Origin: Cristatella mucedo
Taxonomy: Eukaryota; Bryozoa; Phylactolaemata; Cristatellidae
Assembly (NCBI GenBank): GCA_009760855.2
Contig: WPIO01000079.1
Span: 885,001 to 949,000 of the forward strand
Reading direction: 5' to 3'
Length of the DNA: 64,000 nucleotides
Both the position numbers and the translations under genes were made by a program. Positions within the stretch are counted from its first letter, which is position 1; each line of letters opens with the position of its first letter. Below are positions 10,419-23,075 of the stretch, piece by piece. The notes beneath the pieces are model-generated. The model was not told where the DNA came from. It searched no databases and worked only from the letters and a program-made list of their open reading frames with translations.

Positions 10419-11548
10419 GTGAGCGGATGCGAGGGCCCGTCGACATGTCAGGTCCCCCGCCGGAAGAACCTCCCCACCCGGAAGTGAGGGGAGCGAGCAC
10501 GATGAGCCGTCAGAGCCACCCGCCCTCTCTTTCCCGGAGCGCCCGCACGGCGCCGGCGCGCGGACGCACCCACCGCTCCAGCGGCTTTCTTCGCCTCAAA
10601 AAACGAAGAAGCCGAGAAGAAGCGGGCCGGCGTCCGTTCCCGGCGTCCGTCGGCACCGGCGCGAGCCAGGACGAGCGGCGGCTCGATCGTTTCCTCGCCG
10701 CCGCCGCTAGCGACATCGACGCTCGGGCGCGCCCAGAAGCCCCAGAAGCTGTCGCCACGCCACGCCACGCCTCGCCTAGCCGCGAAAGCGCCGGCGAAGC
10801 GGCCGCGAAAGCGCCGGCCGCGAAAGCGCGGAGCGGCGTCGGCGTTGGCCGCACCGCAGCCAGGAGCCGTACCGTGGCTGTCCACTCCGACGACGACGCG
10901 GCGGCGAGCGACTGCGCTCGCCGGAAGCGCTGGGGCCGCCCAGCGGCAGCGAAGCCCTGGCCGAGCGTGCCCATCGAGGTCTAACGGAAACGCTCGTCCT
11001 ACGTGCGGCGACGGTCGCGTCCGCCGCACGCTCACTTCGACGACGCTCCGGCTGGGGATCGAAGTGCCCTCCTCGTTCACCTTTCGGCGCCACGTCGGGT
11101 GCCGCGCGGTTCGGTGGTCGAGGAGGCGGCCAAGGGGCGCCTCGGCGGCGGCGGCGGCGCAGAGGAGAGACACCTGGTCATCCGACGGCGGCGGCGCGAC
11201 TGAGAGCGAGGCTGTCGGCGAGACGCTCGATTGGAAAGTAGGATACTCGCAAGCGAGCGGAGAGCGTTCGCTTATCTCGTACCCCCCTCGCAGCGATGAC
11301 GTCGCTATCTGGCCGCTGCTGGCTGAAGCCGCTCGGCGCAGCGCGTAGATAGCCTTACGGGCGGCCGTGAGATTGCGCTCGCAATTTATTCATAGCGACG
11401 GCACAGAATAATTGTGAACGCGCGAAAGCGCTCCTATAACGCAACATTAGATGAGGTACTCGCAGCTTTAAGCCGTGCGTAATCAATTATTGATCTTGCA
11501 CTCTCTTCCTCTGGCTCTTTTTTCTCCCCGTGTCACCCTTCGTCATTC

Positions 11549-11550
11549 GC

Positions 11551-11597
<47 letters not shown>
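11549..11597. repeat. (CT)n microsatellite
   Basis: A pure CT dinucleotide run of about 45 bp with pyrimidine-rich flanks to about 11.65 kb. Confidence 0.95.
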
Positions 11598-11601
<4 letters not shown>

Positions 11602-11702
11602 TCTCTCTTGCTTTTGCTCTTGCTCTACATCTCCCTCTCTCCACCTCTGCCTTTCACTATTGGGGCTCAAGCGTCGGGCTAAAAAGTGCCAGATGACTAT
11701 GT

Positions 11703-11912
11703 AATGTAAATGTAATGTATCTCCTTCTGTATCACCACAAAGTCATAAAGACCATGTGGGTGTTATGCAGGAGAGTTGTGTATAGCGCACTCACAGCCTA
11801 AGCGGCTTTCGGTATGCATTCGGTAGCCAACAGACTTCGTCTCACGCAATGAAGAGAAAGTGGGAAGCATAGCAGAGTCAGGAGAGCAGTTGAGGTAGTG
11901 AGTATTCTGTCT
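11703..11912 (-). mobile_element. LINE-B 3' fragment
   Basis: Starts at a TGTAA-type short repeat, then GTATCTCC…CACAAAGTCATAAAGACC, TGGGTGTTATGCAGGAGAGT, GCACTCACAGCCTAAGCGGC. This matches the LINE-B end at 23.1, 30.6, 45.4 and 61.3 kb. Only the 3' UTR and the last codons are present. Confidence 0.8.
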
Positions 11913-14039
11913 GCATACGGATTCTATCTCCCCACACACTTTAATCGCTCGCTATCTCTCATTCACTCGCACTACCAGCCTTGCAGCACCTCCATTTCGT
12001 GATCGCAGACGACAAGCGCAGGCGTGGCCCGGAGAGTCGGTGCCATTACTTTGATGGCCTAACTCTAGCATGTGCACCTCCGAGCTCTGGATTAGCCGTT
12101 GGTAATTTCGAGTTTGAAGAGCGGCCTCGCGGGTGCGAAGGCACCTGTGCGGTCCGACAATCTCCAAAGAATCGTCGCTGACCCCTCGAAGCTGCTTTCG
12201 CAAGCGAGGCCGGCTCGGTATGGTGCTCGTCGAACCCATCGCTCGCTGGTTCGAGCCCCTCGCCGCCCGGCAATTCTTTGGTGCTCACTGCAGGCCGGTG
12301 CGTCCTGCTGATGGCACGAGCAAGTGAGGATGCTTCGATTTGGGCTATGGGCTGCTCGCAGCCGCTATTGGTTACAGGGCATAGGTTGCAGGCTATAGGT
12401 TACAAGCTGTAGATTACAGGCTATAGGTTAAAGGCCGATCGGCAGCTGCTTACTACCGGCCAGTGCCTTGCCCAGCAAGTGCTCGCTGCGGTTACTAGAA
12501 ATCGTAATCGCGGGTTCGAACGTAGGCTCAATTTTCTCGGACGCTTGACGTGCAGATCCGCGTGCCAAAAACTTCACCGGCGGGCTGGTTCGACCTCTGG
12601 ACGTCTGGACGTCGGCGAGTAAGACTCACGTCCACCCACACGCGAACGGCAGCTCCACGTGTGCCTGCCTGTGCGAGGCGTTTTTGTGGCCCGCTAGGTT
12701 CGACGATCTGCGATCTCGAGCACGACGCACATACAATCTGAAGATAGGACCGTGAGTAACGTGGGTACGAGGAGCGAGACCGGAAAGGCCATCGCACCCT
12801 TCACTTTCCCGAGATAGACTGCCGGGAAAGGTCGAGGTCAGGGCGCCTCCGTGGCCGAATGCACACGTAACCACGGAATCTGCTTTAATACGACATGCGA
12901 AGGCGAGCGTCGAGGAACTGATACTCGACACAGCGAGAGAAATTAATTCATTCAGAAAAAATTCAGTCGATACAAATGCACCACTCCACCGAAACTGTCC
13001 CTTCTCCGTTTTAACCACGACAATCTCTGCAGCAACGACGATGGGAATGCCACTGCCCCGACGCTGCTGGATCTATCAGCTGCCCTCAACACTATTGATC
13101 CTACTTGAACGATTGAGAACAACGATTGGTCTATCGGAATAGGCACAAGTGTCGTTCAAATCGTACTTGTCCGGCCGTGTTCAATCCGTCTCGCGTGAGG
13201 GTCAGGTCTCGTCCTCCAGAACAGCCGCCGGCGAAATCCCGCGTGAGGGTCGGTTCTCGGTCCCTTGCTGTTCTCCATTTATACTGAACCTCTGGGTAAA
13301 GTGATTTGGGCTTCGGAATCGGAATCATCGGCTCGATCACTTTGGCGATCACTTTGGCATCGAAAAGCGCCCGGATAAGTTCTCTCTGGGGTCTGTACAA
13401 ATTGAGGACTTAATTGAGGGCTTAGTTTAGGACCTCCCAGCCCGGGAGCCAACAGCTAGCGGCCGCTCGGGCCACGGCCTCGTTGAATGTAAGTATCCGG
13501 TACCGGCAGTAGGGAAGACCGCGGCGGCGGGGGGGGGCTGAGTTGCCGCGTGACCTCGTGGGGCTAGAGGACGTCGCGGGTCCGCGTGCGTCGTCCTCAA
13601 CGTCCTCTAAGTGAGCGTCGCCGAGAAAGGTAGCGGCTCGACGGGAGAAGGAAAGGCGATCGTTGAAACATTGCGACTCCCCCCCCCCCGCGCGCGCGAG
13701 CGGGAAGCGAGAGGAAATCTCGCGGCGTCGAGAAGAAATCTCGGTCTCCGAAGGCCATTTTACTTAGTAGGACCTGGCCTGTCGACGAGAAACCTTGAGC
13801 GCTCAGCGGCCGCCGTAGCGCGTCGCCACGACTGATGAACGAACAAAGGAGCCGACCCGGATGGCGCTTCGAAACGATCGCCGCATAATCGCGTACAAGT
13901 AATGCAAGTCGCAGTCAAGTAATCGCTATCATGCGAACATTATCGTTGGCGCTTTGCATCTGCCGCAGCCCGCGATCTCATTTGGCGAAACTGTCGAGGG
14001 ATGCGTTTGATGCGCCCTAGCCTCACATCCGACGCTAGA
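11913..14039. other. Intergenic, no gene recognised
   Basis: Mixed-composition DNA with an interrupted short repeat (GGCTATAGGTTACA-like units) near 12.34-12.43 kb and a CpG-rich patch near 13.5-13.8 kb. Open frames of 60-130 codons on both strands show no family resemblance. A GGGTTCGAAC string near 12.51 kb recalls a B box but has no SINE body. Confidence 0.5.
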
Positions 14040-14566
<527 letters not shown>

Positions 14567-15058
14567 GATGAATCGCACGTTATCTTGCGGCTGTTGGCGA
14601 TTTTCCGAGCGCTGCTTGAATGTAGCTAAATCGACCGGCAGCTCGCCACTATCTGGGCACCCACGCAGAGTGGGCGTGAGCGTCTACGCGAGCTCCTACA
14701 AAGAGCCCGCCGGTTTGTAGAGCTCCTTCAAAGCTTCTTCTGCGTCGTCTAGCTAAAGGTCGATGGCTATTAGCTCTTTCAAGCCCAGTCTTGAGACAGT
14801 ACCACGTCCAGTGGGCGCCTCCCCATAGCGCTCGTCCATTTCCGTCACGTTCCGACTTTGCTCAAGAGCTACGAGGAAATCCATACGTGGTGTCCTCTAC
14901 CGGCGCGCGGCCGGCCGTTGTGTCGCCTGTCCAACGTGTCCAGAAGCTCCAACGGATCCGTAATTCTCCTGGTTTGCTCATTTCCGGAGATGCTGCTGCT
15001 GCTGCTCGCCAGGTGCGAGCGAAGCGTATGAAGCTCCTGGCAAGAGGCCGCGGCTGCT
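14567..15058. other. Unique spacer between two CT tracts
   Basis: About 490 bp of mixed sequence between two long polypyrimidine repeats. It has no exon-like signal and no mobile-element match. Confidence 0.5.
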
Positions 15059-15131
15059 TCTCTCTGCTCCCGCTCTCTCTCCCTCTCTCTCTGCCTCTCT
15101 CTCCCTCTCTCTGTGTCTCTCCCTCTCTCTC

Positions 15132-15224
<93 letters not shown>

Positions 15225-15265
15225 GCTGCCTCTCTCTGCAGCCTCTCTCTCTCACTCACTCTCTC
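15059..15265. repeat. (CT)n microsatellite with CCCT variants
   Basis: CTCCCTCTCT units and pure CT runs over about 200 bp. Confidence 0.96.
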
Positions 15266-15599
15266 TGTGTCTCCCTCTCACTTCAATCAAAGGAAAGCCT
15301 CATATCGAGAGACGAGAGCTCTGATCGCCGCCTCCTCCACTGAGAGCTCCGACGCCCGATTCCGGCTGCAGCCGAACGTGCGCTCCACTCCGCGCCTTTC
15401 TTTTCACGCCGCCGGAGCGATGCTGCTCAGATGGCTGGCCGACAATTTTCACGAAAACAAGAGCCTCGGATTATCGGGCCGTCACCTTTAAACAGCGAAT
15501 TAACGCGTGCGTCTCGACCGGCGGTCGTTCGCTAGGAAGACTCGAATACACGCGAACCACTTTAGAGTGGGTCGATGGAGAGCAAGTTAAAAATCAAAA

Positions 15600-16462
15600 A
15601 GAAGAAGAGCGCGCCTACACAGCGCGTCATTGTAAATACGGGCTTCGAGAGACGGACCGGATGCCGGCGCGGACGGATCCGGTGTTAGAACGCCGCCGAT
15701 AGGGCGCCCTCGATTGGGGGATTCGGCGACGAGCTTCTAGTGCTTTTTGGGAGCACTCGGCGGAGGCGCGGCTGCGCAAAGGCCGCGGCTGGAAGCGGAA
15801 CAACCTACCTGCCACGTAACTGAGCACCGAAGACGCGTGCGGCGCGTTTACCGCTAAGACAGCGGTAAGAGGCGACGAGAGGTCAAACTTTGCTTTTAAA
15901 CGAGGCCGCAAACACCGGAAGCGCGCTGCCGCAGCACCCGCGAACGCTTTCGGAACTCACGCGTATGAAGATGTCGACCGGATCATCGTCGCCGCCGAGC
16001 GCTCCGCGGCGGCGGCGGCCGCCGGCTCGCGGAAGCGGCGCGGGCGGCGATGCGAGTAGCGGCAAGCAGGGCAGCGTCAGGCGGCGTAGGCGAAGCGCAG
16101 GCGGCGGCGTAAGCCAGCTCATCGTCAGAGTCGGCGGCAGAGTCGCGGCAGCAGCTGCTGCTGCCGTGCGGAGCGGCCGACGTCGAATCGTCGAATGTTG
16201 TCCGGCCACCAGGAATCAGCGCTAGCTGGGACTCGGCGGCGGTGGCGGCGCCGAGCAATTATTATTACTATAATTATTGTTACGGCGACCGCCGGCGGCC
16301 GCGCTGGCTGAGAGAAGCATTAGAGGCAGATGCAAGCTGAAGGCGCGCAGCGCCGCCGAACTGCGAGGCGCTATAATATGCGGCCAGGTGCGCGGCAGAT
16401 CCGCCTCGCCCTGGATTACGACATTTCTCGTTTTCCTCCTGCCGCCGAAGGCCGGTAGCGCA

Positions 16463-16515
<53 letters not shown>

Positions 16516-16900
16516 GTCCGCTCAAGTCCAAGCGAGCGGCTGGCCGCGCCGCGGCGCGTCGCCGTAGCCGCAGCTTCCAGGTTCACTCCGCCAGACGCAA
16601 CGCGTCCGCAACGCGTCGCCCCCATCTTTTTCGTATGCGTTTTCCCTCGCCCGCGGCAACTCCGCAGTTCCCCACGCCCGGCGCCCCTTCTCACCCCCTT
16701 CTCTATGCGGAAATGAATAGCCACGTTCTTAGCAGCCGATGGTGGGGCACCCGTCGGCGCCCCACCATCCCGCACTGCCCGCCAGCCGCTGACCGAGTGG
16801 AGTCAATAGACCTGTTGAACCGGTTGGACCAGTCAACGAACCGGTAGTAGCGCCTGCGTAGCGCCAAGCCTATTCTGACTCGTCGTGGTCGTGGAGTAGT
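15600..16900. promoter_or_regulatory. Orphan CpG island
   Basis: CpG-dense block with a pure GGC trinucleotide run at about 16.46-16.51 kb. All six frames are partly open because of base composition. One minus-strand frame (16258-15986) begins MLGAATAAESQLALIPGG and contains an acidic SDDE stretch; another ends in DDDPVDIFIRVSSE before a stop. Neither can be tied to a family. It may be a promoter or first exon of an unseen gene, or a distal first exon of the TBC1D-like gene. No assignment is made. Confidence 0.4.
16455..16515. repeat. (GGC)n trinucleotide repeat
   Basis: About 20 tandem GGC units inside the orphan CpG island. Confidence 0.95.
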
Positions 16901-16935
16901 CGCGCAGTGGGGCGGAGCTCGTGGATCCGACCGGT

Positions 16936-16987
16936 TAAAGGTCAAATAAAGTTCAAGGATAAATAACCGGTTAAAGGTCAAATAGCG
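16936..16987. repeat. Short direct repeat
   Basis: The 18-mer CCGGTTAAAGGTCAAATA occurs twice about 35 bp apart, with a related GTTCAAGGATAAATAA between the copies. Confidence 0.8.
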
Positions 16988-17607
16988 GCCAGAGACGTGA
17001 AGAACGCGCTCGTCTCCGTCTATGGTCGCAATTCGGCGGTGCTAGGAGAAAAGCGAGGGTGGCTAAGAGCCCTACGAAGAGTTGAGCCTCGCCTCGGCCG
17101 GCCATTCCTAGTCGGACTCAATGAAATGGTTGACGGACACTTCCGGAATTTCCGCGTTTCCCATTTGAAGAGCGCAGCGCCAGTCGCAACTTCAGCGAGA
17201 CTTTACGAAAAATTCTCCGCCGAAAATAAAGATTTTTATTGAAGTGAACGGTCCTATTTAGCTCCGTGGGCGCTTTAAACTGATCTCTTACGTAAATACG
17301 TGCGGACGTAATCTTGCTTTTTTATAGGGACTGTTATGATAGGAGAGCCTCAAACCGTAAACAAAATTCTATCTCGCTCTCACCAGAGAGCCCGCCTCGC
17401 TGGCTGCCAAGCTTTGAGTTTTTTGGTTGAAGGAGCAAAATATGTGTACAGGAAAAAAATGAAAACGTTTTTCAAAATAGTATTTAATAGTTTTCTTATA
17501 AAACGAACACAAATCTTTTTTTGTAAAATGCAGTCGTCAGCACCGGAAGCGAATCAGCATTGAGCTGCTTGCTCGGAACACGCAGACGCGCTGACCGCCT
17601 TTATACT

Positions 17608-17778
17608 AGCTGATCTAGCAGCCTCTTTTGTATAGCGACAGAAGAGCCTTTGCGGCTACCACCACCGCTTGCAGCGACAATAAGGAGTCGCCCGCCGCAG
17701 GATTCGAACCCGCGACCTCGGGCCGGAGTCGGGAAATGCAACCGCCTTACCTAGTGCGTGCCATCGCGGCTCACCGCT
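17608..17778 (-). mobile_element. SINE-A, tRNA-derived
   Basis: Reverse complement of the family: GCCTCTTTTGTATAGCGACA (3' end), ACCACCGCTTGCAGCGACAA, CGCCGCAGGATTCGAACCCG (the B box reads GGTTCGAATCC on the minus strand), then TAGGTAAGGCGGTTGC-type sequence toward the tRNA 5' end. About 170 bp and nearly full length. Confidence 0.85.
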
Positions 17779-18867
17779 TGTCTTTAGTTTTACTATACAG
17801 TAAGCCCCACCCTGGGAAGAAGAATCATGGGAGGATTCTATTTACGCACGTCCATCGCTTACGAAAGGCGGGCGCAGCGCGACTTCCGCTCGGTCACGCC
17901 CAGTACGGCAGCTTTCCAATAGGCCAACTCAGCAGGTCCAAGCTTCGGATGGGAAGCGCCAGTCGGAACTTTGGGCTACAGCGACGGGGGGCTCGTAGTG
18001 TAGACAACGCAAGCTTACGGGATGGTGCGGCCACCCTGCGAAAACCCTTTCAATTTCGCTGCCTTTGAAGTTCCAGCACTTCAATATTCAATTTCAACTA
18101 CAAGAGTGCATGCTGCAGCTATACATGCAAATTAGCAAAATTATCTCCCCCTGTTTTGACACCCGTCGTTGGTGTACTGTCGCAGTAGTGCGATAAAGAT
18201 AAAACGAGGGGTCACAATGTAAGCGAGACGTCAGCGACTGCGACGACTTACGGACGTAGGGACTGACTAAATAAAAGTGCTTGTGAGCATAATTTTGCTT
18301 AGTCAGCGTACGAGTATTTCCGACGGTAGAGGTATCTGCCAAGAGTGTATGTCGCGTAATCTCTGTAATAAGTCGACCGTGACATTTGCGAAGTAAACCT
18401 TTTGCCGGATACATCGAGCTAAGCTTTCTCTTATTCTGGACTATTCCTGGGTAGTGGATACAAGCGAGTGCTTCGGAGGTAAGAGTGAGCGAGGCGATAG
18501 AGGGTGCCTCAGGCTACTCTGCGGCAGAGCGTGCACGCAGCGAAATAGGCGTGCCAAATGCAAGGCCAAGCCCCCCCCCCCAGCCCCCCCCGCCACAATG
18601 CGACAGCCTGTGCGTGTAAGCCAATATTTAAGCCCGCAATTAGCCACCGACCGACGGAGAGAGTACGGACGGAGGTGAGCAAATCCTAGCCCATGGCAGC
18701 TTCGTCGGCGAGAGAGATTGTCTCCCCACTGTCTTTAGACGGTCTGCGAGACCCCGGTCTGATTAAGCCCTGAGCGCCGGAAGTAGCTAGGTCTAACAAA
18801 GCCAGACGCTAGTGTGACCTCAATATTAGCACTAGTAAAGCCATTGACGACGGAAGTAACGGAAATT
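17779..18867. other. Intergenic, nothing recognised
   Basis: No exon, RNA gene or mobile element could be supported. It includes short C-rich homopolymer runs near 18.57-18.59 kb. Confidence 0.5.
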
Positions 18868-18869
18868 AG

Positions 18870-19026
18870 CCGAGCTGGTTTGGTCTAGCCGTTATGGTGC
18901 TCGCCCCGACCAAGGTCTGACTGAAGTCGTGGGCTCGGGCCCCGAGGCATATGCGAAGCGCCTGAATAGAGATTAAGTTCTCTTGGGGCGCTATATAAAT
19001 GAATTAGATTATTACATTATATTAAT
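18870..19026 (+). mobile_element. SINE-B, tRNA head with LINE-A-like tail
   Basis: The head reads GAGCTGGTTTGGTCTAGCCG (A-box region) and GTCGTGGGCTCGGGCCCCG (decayed B box). The tail reads CGCCTGAATAGAGATTAAGT then TCTCTTGGGGCGCTATATAA and an AT-rich end. The last ~50 bp parallel the LINE-A 3' terminus. Confidence 0.75.
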
Positions 19027-19105
19027 GAGAGCCATGCGGCGTTTGTGGAGCGCTTGGATAGATATTGAGTTCTCTAAGCGTGCTGTGTAGAGTAATTGTA
19101 GCTTT
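19027..19105 (+). mobile_element. Diverged LINE-A/SINE-B tail
   Basis: A second hairpin-containing tail, GAGCGCTTGGATAGATATTG then AGTTCTCTAAGCGTGCTG, immediately after the SINE-B copy. Its parent element is unclear. Confidence 0.45.
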
Positions 19106-19265
19106 TGATATTTAATGCATTTTCGCAGAGCCCCGACAGAGAAAAATGTCTAATCGGGAATTTCACGTAGGCCGGAAAAGAAAACGTGCTGATCAGCGAT
19201 TACAGCGAGCTCCAAGATTCGCTCCGCGACGTGCGGTAATGTCTCGGAGAAGCGTGAGCCGCATG

Positions 19266-19486
19266 CGCAGTTCTTCTACGCACGCTGACCTCTGGCCTCC
19301 GAAGGGCATTCGCAGTTCTTCTACGCACGCTGACCTCTGGCCTCCGAAGGGCATTCGCAGTTCTTCTACGCACGCTGACCTCTGGCCTCCGAAGGGCATT
19401 CGCAGTTCTTCTACGCACGCTGACCTCTGGCCTCCGAAGGGCATTCGCAGTTCTTCTACGCATGCTGACCTCTCGCCTCCGGGGGT
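19266..19486. repeat. 45-bp minisatellite, 5 copies, frame-preserving
   Basis: Copies start at 19266, 19311, 19356, 19401 and 19446. The first four are essentially identical and the fifth is diverged. Because 45 is a multiple of 3, a plus-strand frame of 157 codons (19146-19619) stays open with a 15-residue repeat (RSSSTHADLWPPKGI), and two minus-strand frames stay open too. No flanking exon signal supports translation. Confidence 0.95.
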
Positions 19487-20042
19487 TTCTACATATCCAG
19501 TTCCAATTCGTTACAATTTAGGAACCGCCAGTAATAAATACCCGGGTAGCTGCAACTTGGCTAATGTAGCGTGCCAATGTTTTTTCCAAGCCGAGCTAGA
19601 GCCCTCTAGAGATTCCTAGAGGACGACTACCGCGACTCGAGTCATTCACGCTGCAGCAGCCGTCATTCAGACTGCAGCAGCCGACACTCAGGATCCGTGC
19701 TCACAAATCGACGCTGCAGGCGGATATCGACAATGCAAGCGCGATAGCTTGCTACTCGAACACTGGCTACTGGCGCGCCATGACGTGGTGACGTAACATT
19801 AATTTCAAGAGTGAAAGAAAGTATGTCGAAGGATACTGTTAAGCCCGATTCTAGGACACGACCAGCTGTTCTGGGATCAGACGGTTCCCACGCGTGAGGG
19901 AGCTTTCACCTGAGTCATTGTAGCTAGCAGCAAGGCTAGCTGCAGTCTCTCACTACGCCCGATTATGACGGTTACTTTAGGTAACACTCACCCATAGACC
20001 AAGGGCTAACGCAAATTGTACGTTTTTCTATCTCGTGGGTAT

Positions 20043-20120
20043 GCAGCAAATGTAAAGTGCCTAGAAAGAGATTGTGTTCTCTGAGGGCGCTTTATCAAAT
20101 GCATTATTATCTTTATTATT
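20043..20120 (+). mobile_element. LINE-A 3' tail fragment
   Basis: GCAGCAAATGTAAAGTGCCT, AGAAAGAGATTGTGTTCTCT, GAGGGCGCTTTATCAAATGC, then ATTATTATCTTTATTATT. Very close to the consensus end. Confidence 0.9.
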
Positions 20121-20635
20121 CTCCGCTTTAGGGGGAGGCTTCGGTGAAGGCACAGCTAAAGAGGGTTTAGCCAGCTTTCCGCTACGATGCAAGACCAAAG
20201 GCTTCACCAACAGCCTAGGGTCAAAGCGCGTAGGCTGCCATCCGAAAGGCATAGCTGCTGAACTCTTGGCAGTAGCAAGGTTGCTACGAAAGCGAGGCTA
20301 CATAGTAAAACAAAAAATAATAGCGTATCTAGCAAGTCACTGTGCAAATTCCCTCCGAGACTATCAGAAAATGCCCGGTCATCATCGGCATAGCCAGAAT
20401 CTAGCTAACGGTAGTGCCAAGCATCGACTCTAAATTTAATGTCCGATGCAGCCAATCGTAGGAAGGCGGTAAAAAGATAGCCAAGTCCGAGGTTACAGGC
20501 CCTCTTACCCACTCCTCTCATGTTGGTGGTGGAGGCATTGCGAATTGGCAGCAGCACAAGTTTCCTTGGAGACAGGGAGCATGCTGCCGCATCTGTTCAC
20601 AATAGTATCAAATTTGAGAGGCGCCCAATCCTCTA

Positions 20636-20770
20636 ACCTCTTGAGGTCTAATCCTCTAGGCTGTAATCCTCTAGGCCGTGATCCTCTAGGCCGTGATCCT
20701 CTAGGCCGTAATCCTCTAGGCCGTAATCCTCTAGGCCGTGATCCTCTAGGCTGTGATCCTCTAGGATTGA
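20636..20770. repeat. 15-bp minisatellite, about 8 copies
   Basis: Tandem GATCCTCTAGGCCGT / AATCCTCTAGGCTGT units. It keeps open frames on both strands (DPLGR or RGLRP pentapeptides), but no gene context supports coding. Confidence 0.93.
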
Positions 20771-23075
20771 GCGCCGAGTCTACTGCGGCGGTGAGAGCCG
20801 CATGGCAATGGTGAGCGATGCGGCGATAAAATGATGGTGCGTTCGTCACGTCGTGATCGTCACGTTTGAAGCGTTAGACCAGTGACCTGTTGAAGATTCA
20901 TATAGGGCAGGCAGCTGGTTATTTCTTGTCTTCGTCAAGTAAAATATTGAGAGAACTTTGGTAATGGAGATCGCATCGAAAAGGATGAATACTTGCCCAA
21001 ATTCGCCTACTTGTACCGGGCGAATGCAGGCAACTCTATCAATAAAGTTTATTTTTTGTTCCATGCTGGTGAAAAGCTGACTTCCTCGTGAAGCGCAGTC
21101 AAGGGCTGTAGCAGGGATAATCGCATTTCGCTAGAACTAGCGAAACTAACTTTACTTATTAAGAAAAGGAAAGTTGCCGCCGTGTTGTAGGGCGGCAAGT
21201 GAGCAGCGTGAGGAAAGGTATTTTATGTAGCGATACAAGCGGCCTGCACCTGAGCTGCTTCGTCCAGGTTTGAATGTGTTCTATCTCTAACCTCTTAGCT
21301 TGAGTAGCAGCTCGCGGGAAGGGCACCCTTCGCTATGACATTCTGCAGGTATGTTTCTACAAAAAGCGTATGCGGGCTTTTGCTCGAGAGCATTCTCAAG
21401 TTGGTATCGAAGATAAAAAGCGAAGGCTGTATTCTAAAAAAAACGTAGCTCGCTTATTTGGAAGCCGCTTCTTCGCTACTTTTCGTTTGCAGCTCAGGGA
21501 CTGTCTTTCACATAGAACACGAAGGAATCAGGCGCTAGAACTTGCTGAAATATTACGCAAATAGCAATCGCCTAAACTTTCTTTTCTGCAACGGTCCACG
21601 GCTTACGCGCTTGACCATTTCTAGGTCGCCGGAAACAGCCAGTTATGATTGAGTGTAAATTGTTCTCGTAGTGATAATTGAGTCTGCCATCCTTATTTAC
21701 GTGATCGGTTTAAGCTCATTCGTCTGCATTGGAGTTGATTCACGGAATTTCAAAATACCGAGCAACCGGCCGCCGTCTTCAATTTTTCAAATTACCAAGC
21801 CAACTCAGATGCATTCGGCATAAGCTAATACGCCTGCACCTAATTTGGCTCATGTAAATCAGCGGTGGCCTTGAAGTGATCGGGTTAATCGTTGGCAGGA
21901 AGCTGAATTAGGCGCCGCCAATGGACGGTGGTCTTCCCTGATGACCTTCAGACGAACAGCAGTGCCACCTCGAGGCAGTGCAATCGCTTCTCCCCTAGTC
22001 GCTTTCTATAGCATGCCTGACTGAGCTAAGGGACCGTCAAGCCGAGTGACACGACGCGAAGCTAATGGAAACGTGTCGCGAGCAACTTGAATAGAAGAAA
22101 GTGCATTGACCATCAGTGTGAAGACACGGACACAGACACAGTCGTAATGACGTGTACGTCTGGCACAGGAATTCATCCTGCAGCTCACTGGTCACAGAAG
22201 ATGGTCGAAGCCCCACGTCCGTCTGTCTGTTCCTAAAGCCTTGAGCAGACAGACGTGCTCCCAAGACAAAGAATGCTTGATCGAGAGGGTTAACTGCCAA
22301 CGATGCAGAGTACCTAGTGCAGCAAGAGTGATAACACGACGTGAGAGCACCTTCTTCCATCGGCAGACTCTTGCGTCAACACGGAGCTGTAATGAACATT
22401 ACCATTTACCTAGGCAGCAGGCCAAATGGCAACGGTAGCCATTACAGCGACTCAGGTGCATTACTACACAGCCTGCACACAGCTCGCCGGGGGGGGGATC
22501 TGAAGTCGTATCGCGATTTCTCTCAGATGGCTTCGGACGAACCAGCTCGGCAGCTCGAGCCCAGCGCTCGCCAACTCCTCCTCTCCAACTATTCAGAAGC
22601 ACTTTCTCCATCGGCCTCACGATCTGCCTCGTGATACGGTCGTACCACGATTAAGGCCAATGGTCAAAGGTAAGAAAGGATGGCACAGTAAGGTCAACAT
22701 ACGGAATGATGTCGAAGGCTCTGCACGGGTACCTTCGTGGAAACTGTGTCTCATCGAAAGAGCCTGGAGCTAATGCTGCGTGCATTCCAGGCAGGCGAGT
22801 CATAAATACAACGCTGCAGAGCACACATGGGCAGTGCAGTGCACTTAGTGCAGCCTTCAATGTAGTCCTTCTTGCATCATGCAATCATAAATCATGCAGA
22901 GATGAAGAATTAAATGTGTTCGCTGAATTAAATTCACCGTGTATAGTACTCTATTTAGCAGAGAAAAGACTTCAGCCTTTTGCAAACTTCTGGGGGTGGT
23001 GGTTGATATCAGGGCAAAGGGATAGGCCTTGAAATATCGTAACTTTACGATCTAGATCTTTTGTGCTGTCTCGAA
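20771..23075. other. Intergenic, nothing recognised
   Basis: About 2.3 kb of mixed-composition DNA with no exon, RNA gene or identifiable transposon on either strand. Open frames are short (up to about 110 codons) and mutually exclusive. Confidence 0.5.

Larger units (their letters stand above)
8682..11350 (-). promoter_or_regulatory. CpG-rich upstream region of the TBC1D-like gene
   Basis: Very GC- and CpG-rich sequence (many GCG, CGCC and CCGCCG runs) from exon 1 upstream to about 11.35 kb, sharply different from the flanks. Long frames on both strands (for example 10448-11173 minus, 10427-10984 plus) are typical by-products of high GC. They have no recognisable domain and overlap each other. 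It is inferred to be a CpG-island promoter and 5' UTR. No TATA box or start site can be fixed by eye. LINE-A tails interrupt it at 9.6 and 10.1-10.4 kb. Confidence 0.6.

Noticed and set aside
10448-11173. 241-codon minus-strand frame in the CpG island
   Set aside because: High GC keeps several frames open at once (also 10427-10984 plus and 10845-11348 plus). No motif or splice logic favours one.
12490-12530. GGGTTCGAAC string resembling a tRNA T-loop or B box
   Set aside because: No A box, acceptor stem or SINE body around it.
19266-20770. CRISPR-like array (regular repeats)
   Set aside because: Units are directly contiguous without unique spacers, and the context is eukaryotic. These are minisatellites.
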